From Auanema rhodensis (taxonomy: Eukaryota; Nematoda; Chromadorea; Rhabditida; Rhabditidae): a stretch of 64,000 nucleotides of DNA. The stretch is from NCBI GenBank assembly GCA_964057225.1, contig OZ059896.1, positions 19,650,501 through 19,714,500 on the forward strand, written 5' to 3'. The position numbers and the translations under genes are program-made. Shown piece by piece: positions 24,176-38,215 of this stretch (positions within the stretch are counted from its first letter, which is position 1; the number at the start of each line of letters is the position of its first letter). The notes below the pieces were generated by a model that was given only the letters and a program-made list of their open reading frames with translations, was not told the origin of the DNA and did no database searches.

Positions 24176-26281
24176 TTGAAAAATGATGCATTAGTGTATG
24201 TTGAGTTTCCATGTACACTCAACATTGCTTCCAAAAACATTTTGACAAAAATTTTTTCGAAAAATTTCAAAATAATTTAGCAAAAAGTAGATGTTTTTAG
24301 ATTCCTTTTTTCAAGGCAAAGACGATGGACAATGTTATTCAACGAAAAAATTAATTCTTCAGGGTGAAAATCGAGGATATAAGTGTGAACTTATATCAGT
24401 TGATATCTCGGTGCATTTTTAAGCTAGCGCAAATCTGATAACACAGATCGACGCAGCTTAAAAATCCGCATCGAATGCACTATACTACATTGAGAAACGC
24501 TTAATACAAAAATTAGTTATGATCGTTTGAAAAATGATGCATTAGTGTATGTTGAGTTTCCGTGTACACTCAACATTGCTTCCAAAAACATTTTGACAAA
24601 AATTTTTTCGAAAAATTTCAAAATAATTTAGCAAAAAGTAGATGTTTTTAGATTCCTTTTTTCAAGGCAAAGACGATGGACAATGTTATTCAACGAAAAA
24701 ATTAATTCTTCAGGGTGAAAATCGAGGATATAAGTGTGAACTTATATCAGTTGATATCTCGGTGCATTTTTAAGCTAGCGCAAATCTGATAACACAGATC
24801 GACGCAGCTTAAAAATCCGCATCGAATGCACTATACTACATTGAGAAACGCTTAATACAAAAATTAGTTATGATCGTTTGAAAAATGATGCATTAGTGTA
24901 TGTTGAGTTTCCATGTACACTCAACATTGCTTCCAAAAACATTTTGACAAAAATTTTTTCGAAAAATTTCAAAATAATTTAGCAAAAAGTAGATGTTTTT
25001 AGATTCCTTTTTTCAAGGCAAAGACGATGGACAATGTTATTCAACGAAAAAATTAATTCTTCAGGGTGAAAATCGAGGATATAAGTGTAAACTTATATCA
25101 GTTGATATCTCGGTGCACTTTTAAGCTAGCGCAAATCTGATAACACAGATCGACGCAGCTTAAAAATCCGCATCGAATGCACTATACTACATTGAGAAAC
25201 GCTTAATACAAAAATTAGTTATGATCGTTTGAAAAATGATGCATTAGTGTATGTTGAGTTTCCATGTACACTCAACATTGCTTCCAAAAACATTTTGACA
25301 AAAATTTTTTCGAAAAATTTCAAAATAATTTAGCAAAAAGTAGATGTTTTTAGATTCCTTTTTTCAAGGCAAAGACGATGGACAATGTTATTCAACGAAA
25401 AAATTAATTCTTCAGGGTGAAAATCGAGGATATAAGTGTGAACTTATATCAGTTGATATCTCGGTGCATTTTTAAGCTAGCGCAAATCTGATAACACAGA
25501 TCGACGCAGCTTAAAAATCCGCATCGAATGCACTATACTACATTGAGAAACGCTCAATACAAAAATTAGTTATGATCGTTTGAAAAATGATGCATTAGTG
25601 TATGTTGAGTTTCCGTGTACACTCAACATTGCTTCCAAAAACATTTTGACAAAAATTTTTTCGAAAAATTTCAAAATAATTTAGCAAAAAGTAGATGTTT
25701 TTAGATTCCTTTTTTCAAGGCAAAGACGATGGACAATGTTATTCAACGAAAAAATTAATTCTTCAGGGTGAAAATCGAGGATATAAGTGTAAACTTATAT
25801 CAGTTGATATCTCGGTGCACTTTTAAGCTAGCGCAAATCTGATAACACAGATCGACGCAGCTTAAAAATCCGCATCGAATGCACTATACTACATTGAGAA
25901 ACGCTTAATACAAAAATTAGTTATGATCGTTTGAAAAATGATGCATTAGTGTATGTTGAGTTTCCATGTACACTCAACATTGCTTCCAAAAACATTTTGA
26001 CAAAAATTTTTTCGAAAAATTTCTAAATAATTTAGCAGAAAGTAGATGTTTTTAGATTCCATTTTTCAAGGCAAAGACGATGGACATTGTTATTCAACGA
26101 AAAAATTAATTCTTCAGGGTGAAAATCGAGGATATAAGTGTGAACTTATATCAGTTGATATCTCGGTGCATTTTTAAGCTAGCGCAAATCTGATAACACA
26201 GATCGACGCAGCTTAAAAATCCGCATCGAATGCACTATACTACATTGAGAAACGCTCAATACAAAAATTAGTTATGATCGT

Positions 26282-29200
26282 TTGAAAAATGATGCATTAG
26301 TGTATGTTGAGTTTCCGTGTACACTCAACATTGCTTCCAAAAACATTTTGACAAAAATTTTTTCGAAAAATTTCAAAATAATTTAGCAAAAAGTAGATGT
26401 TTTTAGATTCCTTTTTTCAAGGCAAAGACGATGGACAATGTTATTCAACGAAAAAATTAATTCTTCAGGGTGAAAATCGAGGATATAAGTGTGAACTTAT
26501 ATCAGTTGATATCTCGGTGCATTTTTAAGCTAGCGCAAATCTGATAACACAGATCGACGCAGCTTAAAAATCCGCATCGAATGCACTATACTACATTGAG
26601 AAACGCTCAATACAAAAATTAGTTATGATCGTTTGAAAAATGATGCATTAGTGTATGTTGAGTTTCCGTGTACACTCAACATTGCTTCCAAAAACATTTT
26701 GACAAAAATTTTTTCGAAAAATTTCAAAATAATTTAGCAAAAAGTAGATGTTTTTAGATTCCTTTTTTCAAGGCAAAGACGATGGACAATGTTATTCAAC
26801 GAAAAAATTAATTCTTCAGGGTGAAAATCGAGGATATAAGTGTAAACTTATATCAGTTGATATCTCGGTGCACTTTTAAGCTAGCGCAAATCTGATAACA
26901 CAGATCGACGCAGCTTAAAAATCCGCATCGAATGCACTATACTACATTGAGAAACGCTTAATACAAAAATTAGTTATGATCGTTTGAAAAATGATGCATT
27001 AGTGTATGTTGAGTTTCCATGTACACTCAACATTGCTTCCAAAAACATTTTGACAAAAATTTTTTCGAAAAATTTCAAAATAATTTAGCAAAAAGTAGAT
27101 GTTTTTAGATTCCTTTTTTCAAGGCAAAGACGATGGACAATGTTATTCAACGAAAAATTTAATTCTTCAGGGTGAAAATCGAGGATATAAGTGTGAACTT
27201 ATATCAGTTGATATCTCGGTGCATTTTTAAGCTAGCGCAAATCTGATAACACAGATCGACGCAGCTTAAAAATCCGCATCGAATGCACTACACTACATTG
27301 AGAAACGCTTAATACAAAAATTAGTTATGATCGTTTGAAAAATGATGCATTAGTGTATGTTGAGTTTCCATGTACACTCAACATTGCTTCCAAAAACATT
27401 TTGACAAAAATTTTTTCGAAAAATTTCAAAATATTTTAGCAAAAAGTAGATGTTTTTAGATTCCTTTCTTCAAGGCAAAGACGATGGACAATGTTATTCA
27501 ACGAAAAAATTAATTCTTCAGGGTGAAAATCGAGGATATAAGTGTGAACTTATATCAGTTGATATCTCGGTGCATTTTTAAGCTAGCGCAAATCTGATAA
27601 CACAGATCGACGCAGCTTAAAAATCCGCATCGAATGCACTATACTACATTGAGAAACGCTTAATACAAAAATTAGTTATGATCGTTTGAAAAATGATGCA
27701 TTAGTGTATGTTGAGTTTCCATGTACACTCAACATTGCTTCCAAAAACATTTTGACAAAAATTTTTTCGAAAAATTTCAAAATAATTTAGCAAAAAGTAG
27801 ATGTTTTTAGATTCCTTTTTTCGAGGCAAAGACGATGGACAATGTTATTCAACGAAAAAATTAATTCTTCAGGGTGAAAATCGAGGATATAAGTGTGAAC
27901 TTATATCAGTTGATATCTCGGTGCATTTTTAAGCTAGCGCAAATCTGATAACACAGATCGACGCAGCTTAAAAATCCGCATCGAATGCACTATACTACAT
28001 TGAGAAACGCTTAATACAAAAATTAGTTATGATCGTTTGAAAAATGATGCATTAGTGTATGTTGAGTTTCCATGTACACTCAACATTGCTTCCAAAAACA
28101 TTTTGACAAAAATTTTTTCGAAAAATTTCAAAATAATTTAGCAAAAAGTAGATGTTTTTAGATTCCTTTTTTCAAGGCAAAGACGATGGACAATGTTATT
28201 CAACGAAAAAATTAATTCTTCAGGGTGAAAATCGAGGATATAAGTGTGAACTTATATCAGTTGATATCTCGGTGCATTTTTAAGCTAGCGCAAATCTGAT
28301 AACACAGATCGACGCAGCTTAAAAATCCGCATCGAATGCACTATACTACATTGAGAAACGCTCAATACAAAAATTAGTTATGATCGTTTGAAAAATGATG
28401 CATTAGTGTATGTTGAGTTTCCGTGTACACTCAACATTGCTTCCAAAAACATTTTGACAAAAATTTTTTCGAAAAATTTCAAAATAATTTAGCAAAAAGT
28501 AGATGTTTTTAGATTCCTTTTTTCAAGGCAAAGACGATGGACAATGTTATTCAACGAAAAAATTAATTCTTCAGGGTGAAAATCGAGGATATAAGTGTAA
28601 ACTTATATCAGTTGATATCTCGGTGCACTTTTAAGCTAGCGCAAATCTGATAACACAGATCGACGCAGCTTAAAAATCCGCATCGAATGCACTATACTAC
28701 ATTGAGAAACGCTTATTACAAAAATTAGTTATGATCGTTTGAAAAATGATGCATTAGTGTATGTTGAGTTTCCATGTACACTCAACATTGCTTCCAAAAA
28801 CATTTTGACAAAAATTTTTTCGAAAAATTTCAAAATAATTTAGCAAAAAGTAGATGTTTTTAGATTCCTTTTTTCAAGGCAAAGACGATGGACAATGTTA
28901 TTCAACGAAAAATTTAATTCTTCAGGGTGAAAATCGAGGATATAAGTGTGAACTTATATCAGTTGATATCTCGGTGCATTTTTAAGCTAGCGCAAATCTG
29001 ATAACACAGATCGACGCAGCTTAAAAATCCGCATCGAATGCACTACACTACATTGAGAAACGCTTAATACAAAAATTAGTTATGATCGTTTGAAAAATGA
29101 TGCATTAGTGTATGTTAAGTTTCCATGTACACTCAACATTGCTTCCAAAAACATTTTGACAAAAATTTTTTCGAAAAATTTCAAAATATTTTAGCAAAAA

Positions 29201-29791
29201 GTAGATGTTTTTAGATTCCTTTCTTCAAGGCAAAGACGATGGACAATGTTATTCAACGAAAAAATTAATTCTTCAGGGTGAAAATCGAGGATATAAGTGT
29301 GAACTTATATCAGTTGATATCTCGGTGCATTTTTAAGCTAGCGCAAATCTGATAACACAGATCGACGCAGCTTAAAAATCCGCATGGAATGCACTATACT
29401 ACATTGAGAAACGCTTAATACAAAAATTAGTTATGATCGTTTGAAAAATGATGCATTAGTGTATGTTGAGTTTCCATGTACACTCAACATTGCTTCCAAA
29501 AACATTTTGACAAAAATTTTTTCGAAAAATTTCAAAATAATTTAGCAAAAAGTAGATGTTTTTAGATTCCTTTTTTCAAGGCAAAGACGATGGACAATGT
29601 TATTCAACGAAAAAATTAATTCTTCAGGGTGAAAATCGAGGATATAAGTGTGAACTTATATCAGTTGATATCTCGGTGCATTTTTAAGCTAGCGCAAATC
29701 TGATAACACAGATCGACGCAGCTTAAAAATCCGCATCGAATGCACTATACTACATTGAGAAACGCTTAATACAAAAATTAGTTATGATCGT
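26282..29791 (+). repeat. Tandem duplication of a 5-monomer block (2 x 1755 bp)
   Basis: Units 26282-28036 and 28037-29791 share: 327C; 36G with 212A/241C; a unit with an altered A/T run (CGAAAAATTTAATT) and 308C; a unit with 100T and 134C; a plain unit. They differ at position 36 in the first unit and by a few private changes, such as GTTAAG and GCATGG in the 29090 unit. Confidence 0.8.
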
Positions 29792-32599
29792 TTGAAAAAT
29801 GATGCATTAGTGTATGTTGAGTTTCCATGTACACTCAACATTGCTTCCAAAAACATTTTGACAAAAATTTTTTCGAAAAATTTCAAAATAATTTAGCAAA
29901 AAGTAGATGTTTTTAGATTCCTTTTTTCAAGGCAAAGACGATGGACAATGTTATTCAACGAAAAAATTAATTCTTCAGGGTGAAAATCGAGGATATAAGT
30001 GTAAACTTATATCAGTTGATATCTCGGTGCACTTTTAAGCTAGCGCAAATCTGATAACACAGATCGACGCAGCTTAAAAATCCGCATCGAATGCACTATA
30101 CTACATTGAGAAACGCTTAATACAAAAATTAGTTATGATCGTTTGAAAAATGATGCATTAGTGTATGTTGAGTTTCCATGTACACTCAACATTGCTTCCA
30201 AAAACATTTTGACAAAAATTTTTTCGAAAAATTTCAAAATAATTTAGCAAAAAGTAGATGTTTTTAGATTCCTTTTTTCAAGGCAAAGACGATGGACAAT
30301 GTTATTCAACGAAAAAATTAATTCTTCAGGGTGAAAATCGAGGATATAAGTGTAAACTTATATCAGTTGATATCTCGGTGCACTTTTAAGCTAGCGCAAA
30401 TCTGATAACACAGATCGACGCAGCTTAAAAATCCGCATCGAATGCACTATACTACATTGAGAAAAGCTTAATACAAAAATTAGTTATGATCGTTTGAAAA
30501 ATGATGCATTAGTGTATGTTGAGTTTCCATGTACACTCAACATTGCTTCCAAAAACATTTTGACAAAAATTTTTTCGAAAAATTTCAAAATAATTTAGCA
30601 AAAAGTAGATGTTTTTAGATTCCTTTTTTCAAGGCAAAGACGATGGACAATGTTATTCAACGAAAAAATTAATTCTTCAGGGTGAAAATCGAGGATATAA
30701 GTGTGAACTTATATCAGTTGATATCTCGGTGCATTTTTAAGCTAGCGCAAATCTGATAACACAGATCGACGCAGCTTAAAAATCCGCATCGAATGCACTA
30801 TACTACATTGAGAAACGCTCAATACAAAAATTAGTTATGATCGTTTGAAAAATGATGCATTAGTGTATGTTGAGTTTCCGTGTACACTCAACATTGCTTC
30901 CAAAAACATTTTGACAAAAATTTTTTCGAAAAATTTCAAAATAATTTAGCAAAAAGTAGATGTTTTTAGATTCCTTTTTTCAAGGCAAAGACGATGGACA
31001 ATGTTATTCAACGAAAAAATTAATTCTTCAGGGTGAAAATCGAGGATATAAGTGTAAACTTATATCAGTTGATATCTCGGTGCACTTTTAAGCTAGCGCA
31101 AATCTGATAACACAGATCGACGCAGCTTAAAAATCCGCATCGAATGCACTATACTACATTGAGAAACGCTTAATACAAAAATTAGTTATGATCGTTTGAA
31201 AAATGATGCATTAGTGTATGTTGAGTTTCCATGTACACTCAACATTGCTTCCAAAAACATTTTGACAAAAATTTTTTCGAAAAATTTCAAAATAATTTAG
31301 CAAAAAGTAGATGTTTTTAGATTCCTTTTTTCAAGGCAAAGACGATGGACAATGTTATTCAACGAAAAAATTAATTCTTCAGGGTGAAAATCGAGGATAT
31401 AAGTGTAAACTTATATCAGTTGATATCTCGGTGCACTTTTAAGCTAGCGCAAATCTGATAACACAGATCGACGCAGCTTAAAAATCCGCATCGAATGCAC
31501 TATACTACATTGAGAAACGCTTAATACAAAAATTAGTTATGATCGTTTGAAAAATGATGCATTAGTGTATGTTGAGTTTCCATGTACACTCAACATTGCT
31601 TCCAAAAACATTTTGACAAAAATTTTTTCGAAAAATTTCAAAATAATTTAGCAAAAAGTAGATGTTTTTAGATTCCTTTTTTCAAGGCAAAGACGATGGA
31701 CAATGTTATTCAACGAAAAAATTAATTCTTCAGGGTGAAAATCGAGGATATAAGTGTAAACTTATATCAGTTGATATCTCGGTGCACTTTTAAGCTAGCG
31801 CAAATCTGATAACACAGATCGACGCAGCTTAAAAATCCGCATCGAATGCACTATACTACATTGAGAAAAGCTTAATACAAAAATTAGTTATGATCGTTTG
31901 AAAAATGATGCATTAGTGTATGTTGAGTTTCCATGTACACTCAACATTGCTTCCAAAAACATTTTGACAAAAATTTTTTCGAAAAATTTCAAAATAATTT
32001 AGCAAAAAGTAGATGTTTTTAGATTCCTTTTTTCAAGGCAAAGACGATGGACAATGTTATTCAACGAAAAAATTAATTCTTCAGGGTGAAAATCGAGGAT
32101 ATAAGTGTGAACTTATATCAGTTGATATCTCGGTGCATTTTTAAGCTAGCGCAAATCTGATAACACAGATCGACGCAGCTTAAAAATCCGCATCGAATGC
32201 ACTATACTACATTGAGAAACGCTCAATACAAAAATTAGTTATGATCGTTTGAAAAATGATGCATTAGTGTATGTTGAGTTTCCGTGTACACTCAACATTG
32301 CTTCCAAAAACATTTTGACAAAAATTTTTTCGAAAAATTTCAAAATAATTTAGCAAAAAGTAGATGTTTTTAGATTCCTTTTTTCAAGGCAAAGACGATG
32401 GACAATGTTATTCAACGAAAAAATTAATTCTTCAGGGTGAAAATCGAGGATATAAGTGTAAACTTATATCAGTTGATATCTCGGTGCACTTTTAAGCTAG
32501 CGCAAATCTGATAACACAGATCGACGCAGCTTAAAAATCCGCATCGAATGCACTATACTACATTGAGAAACGCTTAATACAAAAATTAGTTATGATCGT
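29792..32599 (+). repeat. Tandem duplication of a 4-monomer block (2 x 1404 bp)
   Basis: Blocks 29792-31195 and 31196-32599 share: 212A/241C; 212A/241C with an A in GAAAAGC (monomer 323); 212G with 327C; 36G with 212A/241C. The GAAAAGC change is a useful tag, also present at the ends of the units starting at 34355 and 35759. Confidence 0.82.
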
Positions 32600-35500
32600 T
32601 TGAAAAATGATGCATTAGTGTATGTTGAGTTTCCATGTACACTCAACATTGCTTCCAAAAACATTTTGACAAAAATTTTTTCGAAAAATTTCAAAATAAT
32701 TTAGCAAAAAGTAGATGTTTTTAGATTCCTTTTTTCAAGGCAAAGACGATGGACAATGTTATTCAACGAAAAAATTAATTCTTCAGGGTGAAAATCGAGG
32801 ATATAAGTGTGAACTTATATCAGTTGATATCTCGGTGCATTTTTAAGCTAGCGCAAATCTGATAACACAGATCGACGCAGCTTAAAAATCCGCATCGAAT
32901 GCACTACACTACATTGAGAAACGCTTAATACAAAAATTAGTTATGATCGTTTGAAAAATGATGCATTAGTGTATGTTGAGTTTCCATGTACACTCAACAT
33001 TGCTTCCAAAAACATTTTGACAAAAATTTTTTCGAAAAATTTCAAAATATTTTAGCAAAAAGTAGATGTTTTTAGATTCCTTTCTTCAAGGCAAAGACGA
33101 TGGACAATGTTATTCAACGAAAAAATTAATTCTTCAGGGTGAAAATCGAGGATATAAGTGTGAACTTATATCAGTTGATATCTCGGTGCATTTTTAAGCT
33201 AGCGCAAATCTGATAACACAGATCGACGCAGCTTAAAAATCCGCATCGAATGCACTATACTACATTGAGAAACGCTTAATACAAAAATTAGTTATGATCG
33301 TTTGAAAAATGATGCATTAGTGTATGTTGAGTTTCCATGTACACTCAACATTGCTTCCAAAAACATTTTGACAAAAATTTTTTCGAAAAATTTCAAAATA
33401 ATTTAGCAAAAAGTAGATGTTTTTAGATTCCTTTTTTCAAGGCAAAGACGATGGACAATGTTATTCAACGAAAAAATTAATTCTTCAGGGTGAAAATCGA
33501 GGATATAAGTGTGAACTTATATCAGTTGATATCTCGGTGCATTTTTAAGCTAGCGCAAATCTGATAACACAGATCGACGCAGCTTAAAAATCCGCATCAA
33601 ATGCACTATACTACATTGAGAAACGCTTAATACAAAAATTAGTTATGATCGTTTGAAAAATGATGCATTAGTGTATGTTGAGTTTCCATGTACACTCAAC
33701 ATTGCTTCCAAAAACATTTTGACAAAACTTTTTTCGAAAATTTTCAGAATAATTTAGCAAAAAGTAGATGTTTTTAGATTCCTTTCTTCAAGGCAAAGAC
33801 GATGGACAATGTTATTCAACGAAAAAATTAATTCTTCAGGGTGAAAATCGAGGATATAAGTGTGAACTTATATCAGTTGATATCTCGGTGCATTTTTAAG
33901 CTAGCGCAAATCTGATAACACAGATCGACGCAGCTTAAAAATCCGCATCGAATGCACTATACTACATTGAGAAACGCTTAATACAAAAATTAGTTATGAT
34001 CGTTTGAAAAATGATGCATTAGTGTATGTTGAGTTTCCATGTACACTCAACATTGCTTCCAAAAACATTTTGACAAAAATTTTTTCGAAAAATTTCAAAA
34101 TAATTTAGCAAAAAGTAGATGTTTTTAGATTCCTTTCTTCAAGGCAAAGACGATGGACAATGTTATTCAACGAAAAAATTAATTCTTCAGGGTGAAAATC
34201 GAGGATATAAGTGTAAACTTATATCAGTTGATATCTCGGTGCACTTTTAAGCTAGCGCAAATCTGATAACACAGATCGACGCAGCTTAAAAATCCGCATC
34301 GAATGCACTATACTACATTGAGAAACGCTTAATACAAAAATTAGTTATGATCGTTTGAAAAATGATGCATTAGTGTATGTTGAGTTTCCATGTACACTCA
34401 ACATTGCTTCCAAAAACATTTTGACAAAAATTTTTTCGAAAAATTTCAAAATAATTTAGCAAAAAGTAGATGTTTTTAGATTCCTTTCTTCAAGGCAAAG
34501 ACGATGGACAATGTTATTCAACGAAAAAATTAATTCTTCAGGGTGAAAATCGAGGATATAAGTGTAAACTTATATCAGTTGATATCTCGGTGCACTTTTA
34601 AGCTAGCGCAAATCTGATAACACAGATCGACGCAGCTTAAAAATCCGCATCGAATGCACTATACTACATTGAGAAAAGCTTAATACAAAAATTAGTTATG
34701 ATCGTTTGAAAAATGATGCATTAGTGTATGTTGAGTTTCCATGTACACTCAACATTGCTTCCAAAAACATTTTGACAAAAATTTTTTCAAAAAATTTCAA
34801 AATAATTTAGCAAAAAGTAGATGTTTTTAGATTCCTTTTTTCAAGGCAAAGACGATGGACAATGTTATTCAACGAAAAAATTAATTCTTCAGGGTGAAAA
34901 TCGAGGATATAAGTGTGAACTTATATCAGTTGATATCTCGGTGCATTTTTAAGCTAGCGCAAATCTGATAACACAGATCGACGCAGCTTAAAAATCCGCA
35001 TCAAATGCACTATACTACATTGAGAAACGCTTAATACAAAAATTAGTTATGATCGTTTGAAAAATGATGCATTAGTGTATGTTGAGTTTCCATGTACACT
35101 CAACATTGCTTCCAAAAACATTTTGACAAAACTTTTTTCGAAAATTTTCAGAATAATTTAGCAAAAAGTAGATGTTTTTAGATTCCTTTCTTCAAGGCAA
35201 AGACGATGGACAATGTTATTCAACGAAAAAATTAATTCTTCAGGGTGAAAATCGAGGATATAAGTGTGAACTTATATCAGTTGATATCTCGGTGCATTTT
35301 TAAGCTAGCGCAAATCTGATAACACAGATCGACGCAGCTTAAAAATCCGCATCGAATGCACTATACTACATTGAGAAACGCTTAATACAAAAATTAGTTA
35401 TGATCGTTTGAAAAATGATGCATTAGTGTATGTTGAGTTTCCATGTACACTCAACATTGCTTCCAAAAACATTTTGACAAAAATTTTTTCGAAAAATTTC

Positions 35501-38215
35501 AAAATAATTTAGCAAAAAGTAGATGTTTTTAGATTCCTTTCTTCAAGGCAAAGACGATGGACAATGTTATTCAACGAAAAAATTAATTCTTCAGGGTGAA
35601 AATCGAGGATATAAGTGTAAACTTATATCAGTTGATATCTCGGTGCACTTTTAAGCTAGCGCAAATCTGATAACACAGATCGACGCAGCTTAAAAATCCG
35701 CATCGAATGCACTATACTACATTGAGAAACGCTTAATACAAAAATTAGTTATGATCGTTTGAAAAATGATGCATTAGTGTATGTTGAGTTTCCATGTACA
35801 CTCAACATTGCTTCCAAAAACATTTTGACAAAAATTTTTTCGAAAAATTTCAAAATAATTTAGCAAAAAGTAGATGTTTTTAGATTCCTTTTTTCAAGGC
35901 AAAGACGATGGACAATGTTATTCAACGAAAAAATTAATTCTTCAGGGTGAAAATCGAGGATATAAGTGTAAACTTATATCAGTTGATATCTCGGTGCACT
36001 TTTAAGCTAGCGCAAATCTGATAACACAGATCGACGCAGCTTAAAAATCCGCATCGAATGCACTATACTACATTGAGAAAAGCTTAATACAAAAATTAGT
36101 TATGATCGTTTGAAAAATGATGCATTAGTGTATGTTGAGTTTCCATGTACACTCAACATTGCTTCCAAAAACATTTTGACAAAAATTTTTTCGAAAAATT
36201 TCAAAATAATTTAGCAAAAAGTAGATGTTTTTAGATTCCTTTTTTCAAGGCAAAGACGATGGACAATGTTATTCAACGAAAAAATTAATTCTTCAGGGTG
36301 AAAATCGAGGATATAAGTGTGAACTTATATCAGTTGATATCTCGGTGCATTTTTAAGCTAGCGCAAATCTGATAACACAGATCGACGCAGCTTAAAAATC
36401 CGCATCGAATGCACTATACTACATTGAGAAACGCTCAATACAAAAATTAGTTATGATCGTTTGAAAAATGATGCATTAGTGTATGTTGAGTTTCCGTGTA
36501 CACTCAACATTGCTTCCAAAAACATTTTGACAAAAATTTTTTCGAAAAATTTCAAAATAATTTAGCAAAAAGTAGATGTTTTTAGATTCCTTTTTTCAAG
36601 GCAAAGACGATGGACAATGTTATTCAACGAAAAAATTAATTCTTCAGGGTGAAAATCGAGGATATAAGTGTAAACTTATATCAGTTGATATCTCGGTGCA
36701 CTTTTAAGCTAGCGCAAATCTGATAACACAGATCGACGCAGCTTAAAAATCCGCATCGAATGCACTATACTACATTGAGAAACGCTTAATACAAAAATTA
36801 GTTATGATCGTTTGAAAAATGATGCATTAGTGTATGTTGAGTTTCCATGTACACTCAACATTGCTTCCAAAAACATTTTGACAAAAATTTTTTCGAAAAA
36901 TTTCAAAATAATTTAGCAAAAAGTAGATGTTTTTAGATTCCTTTTTTCAAGGCAAAGACGATGGACAATGTTATTCAACGAAAAAATTAATTCTTCAGGG
37001 TGAAAATCGAGGATATAAGTGTGAACTTATATCAGTTGATATCTCGGTGCATTTTTAAGCTAGCGCAAATCTGATAACACAGATCGACGCAGCTTAAAAA
37101 TCCGCATCGAATGCACTACACTACATTGAGAAACGCTTAATACAAAAATTAGTTATGATCGTTTGAAAAATGATGCATTAGTGTATGTTGAGTTTCCATG
37201 TACACTCAACATTGCTTCCAAAAACATTTTGACAAAAATTTTTTCGAAAAATTTCAAAATATTTTAGCAAAAAGTAGATGTTTTTAGATTCCTTTCTTCA
37301 AGGCAAAGACGATGGACAATGTTATTCAACGAAAAAATTAATTCTTCAGGGTGAAAATCGAGGATATAAGTGTGAACTTATATCAGTTGATATCTCGGTG
37401 CATTTTTAAGCTAGCGCAAATCTGATAACACAGATCGACGCAGCTTAAAAATCCGCATCGAATGCACTATACTACATTGAGAAACGCTTAATACAAAAAT
37501 TAGTTATGATCGTTTGAAAAATGATGCATTAGTGTATGTTGAGTTTCCATGTACACTCAACATTGCTTCCAAAAACATTTTGACAAAAATTTTTTCGAAA
37601 AATTTCAAAATAATTTAGCAAAAAGTAGATGTTTTTAGATTCCTTTTTTCAAGGCAAAGACGATGGACAATGTTATTCAACGAAAAAATTAATTCTTCAG
37701 GGTGAAAATCGAGGATATAAGTGTGAACTTATATCAGTTGATATCTCGGTGCATTTTTAAGCTAGCGCAAATCTGATAACACAGATCGACGCAGCTTAAA
37801 AATCCGCATCAAATGCACTATACTACATTGAGAAACGCTTAATACAAAAATTAGTTATGATCGTTTGAAAAATGATGCATTAGTGTATGTTGAGTTTCCA
37901 TGTACACTCAACATTGCTTCCAAAAACATTTTGACAAAACTTTTTTCGAAAATTTTCAGAATAATTTAGCAAAAAGTAGATGTTTTAAGATTCCTTTCTT
38001 CAAGGCAAAGACGATGGACAATGTTATTCAACGAAAAAATTAATTCTTCAGGGTGAAAATCGAGGATATAAGTGTGAACTTATATCAGTTGATATCTCGG
38101 TGCATTTTTAAGCTAGCGCAAATCTGATAACACAGATCGACGCAGCTTAAAAATCCGCATCGAATGCACTATACTACATTGAGAAACGCTTAATACAAAA
38201 ATTAGTTATGATCGT
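31547..38215 (+). repeat. 7-monomer duplication: 31547-34003 repeated at 35759-38215 (offset 4212 bp)
   Basis: Seven ordered units agree 12 monomers apart: GAAAAGC tag; 327C; 36G; 308C; 100T/134C; 298A; 76C with 134C and 212G. The copies overlap the 1404-bp duplication at 33302-36109, showing successive rounds of exchange nested on each other. Confidence 0.8.
33302..36109 (+). repeat. Tandem duplication of a 4-monomer block (2 x 1404 bp)
   Basis: Blocks 33302-34705 and 34706-36109 share: 298A (CATCAAATG); 76C/89T/95G with 134C and 212G; 134C with 212A/241C; and a unit ending in GAAAAGC. They differ at 134 in the last unit, and in the first unit of the second copy, where TTCGAA is changed to TTCAAA near 34789. 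Confidence 0.82.
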
